Positions 57,470-64,000 of a stretch of DNA of 64,000 bases are shown here, piece after piece. The stretch's first letter is position 1, and each line of letters begins with the position of its first letter. The translations under genes and the position numbers were made by a program. The stretch is from Solenopsis invicta (Eukaryota > Arthropoda > Insecta > Hymenoptera > Formicidae), in contig NC_052667.1 in assembly GCF_016802725.1 (NCBI RefSeq), positions 25,752,346 through 25,816,345 of the forward strand. Reading direction: 5' to 3'. The notes under the pieces were generated by a model. It was not told where the DNA came from and ran no database searches. It saw only the letters and a program-made list of their open reading frames with translations.

Positions 57470-58840
57470 GTACATTTGTATTGTATATCTATGATTACTT
57501 TCCAGCAAGAAACACAAATCGTTCCGTTGACTACATATTAACTTAGAATAATCTAAAGATAATATCTAATCGACAAATTAATTTTATGTTACTCTGTGTC
57601 TCCTTGCTAAAAAATTGAAGCATAAATATTTTTTATGTTATTTTGTTTTGCTAGTAATATGTGTATGTCTGCATATACAAATGTATATAAACATATATGT
57701 ATTATTGCAAAAAGAAAATATTAAGTAATATCTCATTAAAGGAAATCTAGATGAACTTTTTTCTGTTTTATTTTTCTATTTATTTTTTATTTTATTACTC
57801 TCTCTCTATCCTCTTCTCAATGGTTTTTATCTGTATGATCCCCAGCATTCTGGGGATTATGTTTTCTTTAAAGCGTTGCTGTAGATCTATTCTATAACTC
57901 TTCACGAGAGTTATGGTTATAATATCGTTGCGTGGATTGTTTATCATATACAATATCTGCGTAACAATATTATAACGATAATAAAACTGTCGTTAAGTTA
58001 CAGAATAAGCTGGTTTCCAACAAGAAACAGGGTGATCTTGTCAAGCTCGGTGTCTCAGAAACACCTTGTCGACAGTCGACGATAGAATTGTTTTCATCAG
58101 ATACGCGGAATACATTTTTAAGTCGTTCACTTACGATTTGGACAAAAATCGTAATGAGTTTCATATTTGTTTACTAGAAGATTTATCTTGCATCAAATTG
58201 GATTTATAAAGGAATAATTAAAATAATTTAAAATGTGGAAATACATTAAGCGTCGCGTCGCACAAGTTTAAAGTAGAATCACGTATGTGTTAAAATCAAA
58301 TTTCATTAAATCAACCAACCACACAAGACTACAACCGATTGCAGACGACATGCCTACCATGCTTCTTCACCTAAATTCTCCAAGGGACTCCGGATTGAAA
58401 ATATAGGTAACTAATATCGATATATTGCACTCAAAAGCGCTATTAGAGTACAAAAAAGGCAAGCATATCGTAAGATTTAATGGGAGAAAGAGAAAAGAAC
58501 TAGTGCAGTTAGTCCAGAAATAGAACAGATCTCATGTATTGACTAATGAAACCTCCTTACACCTTAGAAAGAATGCTTTGTCACTATATATTGATTGCAA
58601 AATTTAAAAAATTAAAGAATTTAAAAAATTGATTTTTCTTAGTATTAATTTTAACTTGTAAATCTATTTTTGTGTTACTTGTAAATTTATTGAGACATAA
58701 ATAGAATAGTAAAAGATAATAAACATAGTTTCTTTAAAAACAGGTAATTAAATATGTTTGTGATTAAGATAAAAGATTTAAAGTAAATCAATCTTCAAAA
58801 ATAGATAAGTTTTGTTTTTCGTCTATAACAAATTATGGTT
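57470..58840. other. AT-rich DNA, no gene recognised
   Basis: Two small hairpins, CCCCAGCATTCTGGGG near 57,840 and CATAACTCTCGTGAAGAGTTAT (minus) near 57,893-57,914, are the only structures noted. The Harbinger right terminus should lie here but I could not pair it with a left terminus. Confidence 0.35.
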
Positions 58841-58850
58841 TGATAGCATA

Positions 58851-59070
58851 CACAAAGAAATTAGTATCAAATCAACAATTGATTGTTTCATATATATATA
58901 TATAAGTAAGAATATAAAATCTTTTTGGAAAACTTTATCATCTTAAATAGACATAATTTGTTTAAATGGAAAAAATTCTTTTTTAAAATTATAAGTTTCT
59001 CTAGGAAGATTTTATATTCTTGCTTATATATGAAACAATAAATTATTGATTTGATACTAATTTTTTTGTG
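58851..59070. mobile_element. 220-bp TA-flanked palindromic MITE, CACAG...CTGTG family
   Basis: CACAAAGAAATTAGTATCAA at the left and TTGATACTAATTTTTTTGTG at the right are the family ends, with GATTGTTTCATA / TATGAAACAATAAATT and AAGAATATAAAATC / GATTTTATATTCTTGC inside. TA precedes the left end. It is a clear relative of 15,921-16,150. Confidence 0.75.
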
Positions 59071-59468
59071 ATCTCTATCAATATATAAATTGTTCCAAGT
59101 TTCAGGAGCTTGTTAGATATGTGACTATAAAGTCTGAGATTAAATTCTTTCTTAGGTAAACTTTTATCAAATCAGATAATTACCAGACAAATACTCAGTT
59201 GCTCGATCTCAAACTTTGCCTTGGCGAAGCCAAGACGAAAAAAAGAGCAATGTAATTTATGGACTTTTACCTTAATGTTTCAAAATTTTAATTATTTCTT
59301 TTTTATCAGAACTCCATTCAAATTTTTTTTGAAGAGAATTCATATTACAGTAATTTTTTGTAAAAACCAAAGGTACTTTCAAAGTTCAGAAAAGAGTTTG
59401 CATTGCTACGTCATAAATAAGAAATTTAGAAATCCAAAAAATACAAGAAAAAAAAATCGGTACATTAC

Positions 59469-59739
59469 TTAACAATGAAGTTTCTCGCTTAACGTAGGCA
59501 GGAGTCTTTTAAGTTTGGCGATGTCATGAGTAAAACCCCACATGATGCATTGAGTGTGCTCCACAGTGGGCAAATCTCGGAATTCAGCATCTGTATTAAA
59601 CCACTGAATGTGCTTCTCCTCTATGTGATTCATGAGTTCCCGTAGATGTTCGTTTCTTTTCACGTCCCAAGTAACGTCCGATTCAAAAAATCGGACAGAC
59701 CTGAGTTTCTTATAGTCCCCATCTACCTCCTCGTAGACT
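59469..59739 (-). CDS. terminal exon, second copy of the duplicated domain
   Basis: The acceptor TTTTACAG|AGTCTACG at 59,740 opens an exon whose frame joins the preceding exon as NGFL-K-VYEEVDGDYKKLR. It then reads TWDVKRNEHLRELMNHIEEK, HIQWFNTDAEFRDLPTVEHT and QCIMWGF...KLKRLLP, and stops (TAA) at 59,471-59,469. It aligns residue by residue with the start of the preceding exon (GDYK.LR, TWD..RN..LRE...I..K.IQW..TD..FR.LPT.EH.QCI..G), and both exons begin in the same phase, so it arose by exon duplication. The family is not recognised; the Trp/Cys/His pattern looks like a compact globular domain. Confidence 0.65.
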
Positions 59740-59831
59740 CTGTAAAATAAAAAATTACTCTAAATTACTCATCAGTCAAATTAAACCATAACTTCATATT
59801 TTTCGCAAACTTTTTTTTATCAAAAACTCAC

Positions 59832-60557
59832 TTGAGGAAACCGTTGTCTTCGATGCCATATCGATTGGCTAAAGGTTTAAAGCCCCGCACTACGTCGATT
59901 GTTAGATAATTAAAGTTCTCTTTCGATCGACCGTTCACATCGTAATCGGTAATCCAATTCTTAAAGACCTCGACAGCTTCCTGCATGTTCTTGATCTTTT
60001 GTTCGTCTTTAGTACATGATATTACCCTTTTGGCTCGCTTCATCAGTCCATTAATCGTGTGATACTGATAGGATATATCTCTACCTTCCAAAGACTTGAT
60101 GCTTTGCAAAGCTTTTTCCTTATCTTTAAAACTCAGTGCGTTTTGAGTTTCTTTGTTCTTTTCATCCTTTTCAGTTTCTGATGAAAGCCTCGTGCACTTT
60201 TTCTCCGGTTCGTTATCGCTACTCGACGAGCTATCGTGAGATCTTTTCGCGCTTTTACGTTGTTCCTCGACATCCATGTTGCCATCATCACCGAATTTTT
60301 CGCGCACCTGAGCCGCCAGTTTTTTCAGCTTTGTGGGATCGGGACTGTAACCGAGCAAGATGCATTGCATATGCTCCTTTGTTGGTAATCCTCGAAAATC
60401 GCCCATATCCGTCTCGTACCACTGAATGTACTTATCCTTAATTCTATCAATAATCTCCCTTAGGAGTTTGTTTCTCTCTATGTCCCACGTGGTATCAGAG
60501 TTGGGAACTTTTGTGTTACGCAGGCTCTTATAGTCGCCCTTTTTGTCCTTATACGCT
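59832..60557 (-). CDS. large exon: first domain copy, Ser/acidic linker, C-terminal helical domain
   Basis: The exon runs from the acceptor TTTACTCTGTTAG|AGCGTAT to the donor CCTCAA|GTGAGT, with a 92-bp intron before the last exon. The protein has three parts. Residues 1-90: AYKDKKGDYKSLR ... QWYETDMGDFRGLPTKEHMQ ... CILLGYSPDPTKLKKLA. Residues 95-150: charged and Ser-rich, with KSAKRSHDSSSSSDNEPEKK, a likely nuclear-localisation and acidic linker. Residues 155-240: a helical domain, SLEGRDISYQYHTINGLMKR ... VEVFKNWITDYDVNGRSKEN ... YLTIDVVRGFKPLANRYGI. I do not know the function. The codon pattern and intact 240-codon frame argue for a live gene. Confidence 0.75.
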
Positions 60558-61852
60558 CTAACAGAGTAAATTGATATCAACTCATAGAAAAGTAAGATTG
60601 AGAAATGTTACATCATAAAAATAACGAATTATCGTTATTTATTGTAAAAAATAATTCGTTACTAATTTTAAAAAGTAACATATTGGTTTTATATATATTT
60701 TATAAGCAATCATTTTTTTAATCATCTATGTTCAAAATCTTTCGACCCAAACGCTTTTAAAAAATTCTTGTGGTATTAGAGTATTATTAACAAAAGATTT
60801 CAAATTTTGTGATTTTCCTGAATATCTACAATATTTTGTCACATTCTAACGAATAGAGTAGTTATTACAATATACAAAAATGTAACAATAATGTAATAAA
60901 ATAAGAATTCCCCAAAAACGTTCAAATTGAAAAAAACCTGAACATGGTTAAAAAATTAAATAAATTTTAATAATTTTCCTATTTTTTTATATATTACTTT
61001 TATTATACTTTCATCTTTATGAAAATTTGAAATTAAGATTTGATATATATTTGATGTATATTTTGAGTTGTGCACAGTGAAGTAAACGTTTTTGTTTGTA
61101 ACACCTAGTGGTACACTCTTTAGCTCGTCAGATAAAAATGTCTTTTAAATAACAAATAGATTAAGCTAAAAAGGGACCAGTGGTTCAACTTCCTTTTCCA
61201 ATGTTTTACCAAGAAGATAATTTAACAAGATTGTAATTCACAAATGCGAATTTTATCAAAAACTTTTTTTTAATATTAATATCGTTATTAAAAATACATT
61301 CCAATATTCATACCAGTACAGAAAATTTATAATTCATTTTACATGTGTATATTCATGCAATAACTATCAGAATGCAGACTAAAATAATGAAGCCAAAACT
61401 CTCAATATTTCGTAAGTTTCCACAAAATAATATGCCAATTCATTACTAAATTAAAATATCATTTAACACTCACTGACACACAATAATAAACAGCAGCAGA
61501 GTTTTCAATGACAACCTGTAAAACACAAATATAATTCACATTATAGTAGCATCTGCAGTGATTAATATTGCTGCTTGAATTGAACAAACTACAGGCATTA
61601 CAATTGTATTAAACTTTTTATGTTATCACCAGATAACAATTTCAAAGTTGCATAATGACAGACAATATGTAACATTAAAGCTAGAGCACAGAATATAATT
61701 ATTTCAGGTCAGATGTGCAAAAGCAAACATTATTCTAACTATAAAAAATGAGATGTCAAACGAGCAAAGACAGGAAGGTGAGAGCACAAATATGAAACTG
61801 GTAACTAGTGATAAAATAAAAAACTTATTGCAATTGTAATGCTGTAACTTAC

Positions 61853-61900
61853 TCAATTCACAATCATGGACCTTAAAAGTCTTAGCGAGATTCACTTTTC
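61853..61900 (-). CDS. small upstream exon of the same gene (candidate)
   Basis: GATTTCAG|GAAAAGTGAA and GAATTGA|GTAAGT bound 48 bases that are open in the frame left by the start exon (R-KVNLAKTFKVHDCEL). Both flanks are phase 1. At least one further exon must lie between here and 60,557, because that exon needs phase 2. I could not place it. Confidence 0.5.
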
Positions 61901-62531
61901 CTGAAATCTTAAGAAAATAACATTTAATATTAATTAGGATAATTGTACAATTACAATGTTGTTTATTAGAATAAATATTTTATATAAAAATTTACGTATA
62001 AAGCATTATACGGTTTTATAATATAAGATTTATAAGATTAATATTTGTTTTTATACAGGACTTGTGATAACAACTGGGATAACTGTTGTAGAAAGCATCA
62101 TGCAACTTGATTTTACTCTAATAAACAATATTGTAAGAGTACAATCATCCTATTAATATTACTTATTAATTATAATTAATATTATAATTAATATTACATA
62201 TTTTATTAAGATTTCAAGAAAAGCGAGTCTCGTTAAGACTCTTAAAATCCATTATCATGAATTGAGCAAACTACAGACATTATAATTGCAACAAATTCTT
62301 TATTCTATCACTAGTTAACAGTTTCAGATTCGTGCCCTCACCTTTCTGCCCTCGTTCCTTCAATATCTCTTTTAATACTAAGAATGATGTTCGCTTTCGC
62401 ACAGCTGAAATAATTAAATTCTAAGCTCTACCTTTAATATAACATATTTTCTGTCAGTATACCAATCTGGAACTGTTAACTAGTGATAAAATAACGTCAA
62501 TATCAATTAATAAAATAATGCACGTACTTAC

Positions 62532-62595
62532 TAAATTGCTTTATGGAAGCCGCCTTTCGCTGACGATGTCTCTTTTTGTCGCTTTCGACGAACAT
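62532..62595 (-). CDS. start exon of the same gene (candidate)
   Basis: An ATG at 62,595 opens 21 codons of very basic peptide (MFVESDKKRHRQRKAASIKQ-F) and meets the donor CAATTTA|GTAAGT in phase 1, which fits the acceptor at 61,901. The surroundings at 62,540-62,800 are CpG-rich, as expected for a promoter-proximal exon. The basic run could be a nuclear signal. Confidence 0.5.
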
Positions 62596-62803
62596 TAACG
62601 ACGACCGCACGATATATTGTTTATCACTTACAATACCATACCCGCGACGCCATCGAGGAAGTTACCGTCCTTGTAAACGACGAATCTTGAGCGCCAGGAA
62701 ATCGCGCGCGGTGTAACATAAATCTCTCGACCGATTGGTCGCGACCGTTGCTGACACACAACACGCGCGTCACCGTGCGATTATTATGTTCGCGTTTTCA
62801 TAC
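62596..62803 (-). promoter_or_regulatory. CpG-rich putative promoter between the minus-strand gene and the palindrome
   Basis: About 200 bp of CpG-containing DNA separates the start exon at 62,595 (minus) from the left arm of the palindrome, whose peptide frame is on the plus strand. It could serve both directions. No TATA box is evident on the minus strand. Confidence 0.35.
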
Positions 62804-63102
62804 ACTGATAAACATACGAATTGAGATGGAAAATAAACAGACGCGGGTTGAAAAATGCGATCGATCGACGGGTTGACGCCATGGCTAACGCAACGAGCTT
62901 TGGTCGAGCTTTGGCCTGATATTTTATTCGGCATTAATGATGCGCGGGTAACATATTACACACGAGTTCTAATGAAATGTGATATAATTGCGGTCGATCG
63001 GAAACAACGAAAATCGCGAGGCAAGTGGAAAATCGAGTAACGTTACACGAGCACGAGGCAGCAACAAGACGCGAGTGACAAGCTCGTCGTAACACTTCAC
63101 GA

Positions 63103-63252
63103 ATGAGATACGATCTGTATACGATCCTGGCGCTCACGCTGCTACTACTCGACACATTCGACGTTGTATCCGCACAGAAATTCAACGCAAGGAACATAAA
63201 AGAAGCACCGGGAAGCATGGAGCGTTCGCCGGTCACGGGTACAGGCTGGTAG
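63103..63252 (+). CDS. 49-residue secreted-peptide precursor, left arm
   Basis: An ATG in CACGAATGAG starts MRYDLYTILALTLLLLDTFD-VVSA, a classical signal peptide (positive n-region, Leu-rich core, small residues before the cleavage site). A short mature part, QKFNARNIKEAPGS ... SPVTGTGW, has no cysteines or dibasic sites. The product would be exported, with cleavage likely after VVSA to leave about 25 residues beginning with Gln. The frame is preserved in the right-arm copy. It may be a complete small gene, or a first exon if the weak donor CGG|GTACAG is used. Possible roles include a neuropeptide-like, venom or immune peptide, but none is recognised. Confidence 0.5.
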   Translation: MRYDLYTILALTLLLLDTFDVVSAQKFNARNIKEAPGSMERSPVTGTGW

Positions 63253-63555
63253 AAGACAAAGCAACATGGCGATGGCCTCGAGCCTCGACGACACGACGAC
63301 CGTCGTCAGTGCCATGGCGGAAGTATCTATGCTATCCGCTATCCCTTCCACCATGCGTCACGCGTCACTACGCCGTCTACGAACGTTGCCGAGCAGCGGC
63401 GGACGTGACCGAGCACCTCGGGCGGCCGCGCCGGCACTCGATCGTTTTCGCCGCCCCTCGGCTACGTTCGTAGACGGAGTAGTGACGCACTCGGTACTGA
63501 CGACGGTCGTCGAAGCTCGAGGCCATCGCAGGCCATCGCCATGTTGCTTTGTCCT

Positions 63556-63708
63556 CTACCAGCCTGTACCCGTGACCGGCGAACGCTCCATGCTTCCTGG
63601 TGTTTCTTTTATGTTCCTCACGTTGAATTTCTGTTCGGATACAACAACGTCGAATGTGTCGAGTAGTAGTAGCGTGAGCGCCAGGATCGTATACAGATCG
63701 TATCTCAT
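63556..63708 (-). CDS. 50-residue secreted-peptide precursor, right arm
   Basis: This is the mirror copy of the left-arm peptide, on the minus strand, so the two genes are tail to tail. A three-base insertion adds one Val in the signal peptide (DVVVSEQKF against DVVSAQKF). Substitutions give NVRN for NARN and KETPG for KEAPG. The start, stop and length are otherwise kept. A frame that survives a 3-base indel, while the flanks show indels of other sizes, suggests selection on the protein or recent conversion between the arms. The changed residue before the cleavage site (E for A) may move cleavage. Confidence 0.5.
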   Translation of the reverse strand: MRYDLYTILALTLLLLDTFDVVVSEQKFNVRNIKETPGSMERSPVTGTGW

Positions 63709-64000
63709 TCGTGAAGTGTTACGACGAGCTTGTCACTCGCGTCTTGTTGTCTCGTGCTCGTGTAACGTTACTCGATTTTCCGCTTGCCTCGCGATTTTCG
63801 TTGTTTCCGATCGGCCGCGATTATATCACATTTCATTAGAACTCGTGTGTGATATGTTACCCGCACATCATTAATGCCGAATAAAATATCAGGCCGCTTG
63901 ACCAAGCTCGTTGCGTTAGCCATGGCGTCAACCCGTCGAACGATCGCATTTTTCAACCCGCGTCTGTTTATTTTCCGTCTCAATTCGTACGTTTATCAGT

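Larger units (their letters stand above)
62804..64000. repeat. large CpG-rich palindrome, ~550-600-bp arms, loop ~50 bp
   Basis: The left arm begins ACTGATAAACATACGAATTG at 62,804 and the right arm ends with the reverse complement, CAATTCGTACGTTTATCAGT, at 64,000, the last base of the window, so the true outer limit may be further right. Pairing continues inwards through GGTTGACGCCATGGCTAACG, CGTTACACGAGCACGAG and GGAGCGTTCGCCGGTCACGG to CCGTCTACGAACGT near 63,375 and 63,470. The loop is about 63,403-63,450. By eye the arms are highly similar, with several indels and an extra ~50 bp in the left arm near 63,310-63,360. Confidence 0.9.

Noticed and set aside
60136..60441. 101-codon plus-strand frame
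   Set aside because: Antisense of the well-supported large exon on minus.
61458..61510. Possible middle exon VVIENSAAVYYC on minus between a good acceptor and GTGAGT
   Set aside because: Its phase does not fit the exon ending at 61,853 (the join reads into TGA) nor the phase required at 60,557.
63266..63874. 202-codon plus-strand frame across the palindrome
   Set aside because: Its second half is antisense to the right-arm peptide gene and mirrors the minus frame 62,934-63,236 in the left arm; the signal-peptide frames on the other strand of each arm explain the conservation better.

Overview
The window looks like a piece of an AT-rich insect genome, most likely an ant or another hymenopteran. 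This is inference from the long AT-rich stretches broken by sharply bounded CpG-rich patches, GT/AG introns, a mauritiana-type mariner, PIF/Harbinger and piggyBac-type elements, and many short TA-flanked hairpin elements. There are no operons, no rRNA or tRNA genes that I can see, and no CRISPR-like array. Most of the window is intron or intergenic DNA filled with transposable-element debris, and host coding sequence is sparse.

Layout. 1-22.9 kb: no convincing host exon. It holds CpG-rich patches (near 0.1, 5.5, 7.6, 10.3, 11.8, 15.4 and 19 kb) and numerous non-autonomous elements: TA-flanked CACAG...CTGTG elements with an internal ~310-bp repeat, TTAA-flanked piggyBac-type MITEs, and palindromic MITEs. 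23.0 and 26.4 kb: two minus-strand first-exon candidates, each an ATG followed by an open frame and a strong splice donor inside a CpG island. The first starts an EF-hand protein resembling the N-terminus of long MCC (colorectal mutant cancer protein). 31-36 kb: a mariner nested inside a tandem-repeat-rich inverted-repeat element, then a 1.37-kb inverted-repeat element that itself carries a retroposed insertion with an (AAG)n tail. 37-46 kb: inverted repeats, a small double BED-type zinc-finger exon, a 1.4-kb segmental duplication carrying broken retroelement ORF1 (DUF4780-like), and a solo LTR. 46.6-52 kb: an AAACGCT-rich repeat block, a broken LTR-retrotransposon gag, and five degenerate copies of one small exon that encodes a coiled coil plus a cysteine cluster like that of KIF4-type chromokinesins. 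52-57.5 kb: a broken PIF/Harbinger transposase split by a LINE (endonuclease-RT-RNase H) whose 5' part is inverted relative to its 3' part, the arrangement expected of twin priming. 59.4-62.6 kb: a minus-strand multi-exon gene of unrecognised family that contains a duplicated ~80-residue domain on separate exons. 62.8-64.0 kb: a large CpG-rich palindrome whose two arms each encode a ~50-residue secreted-peptide precursor, tail to tail, with the reading frame kept despite indels.

The best candidates for something undescribed are the palindromic peptide-gene pair at the right edge, the cysteine-cluster exon array at 49.6-52 kb, and the duplicated-domain gene at 59.4-62.6 kb. All coordinates and splice sites were read by eye; no search or alignment was run.
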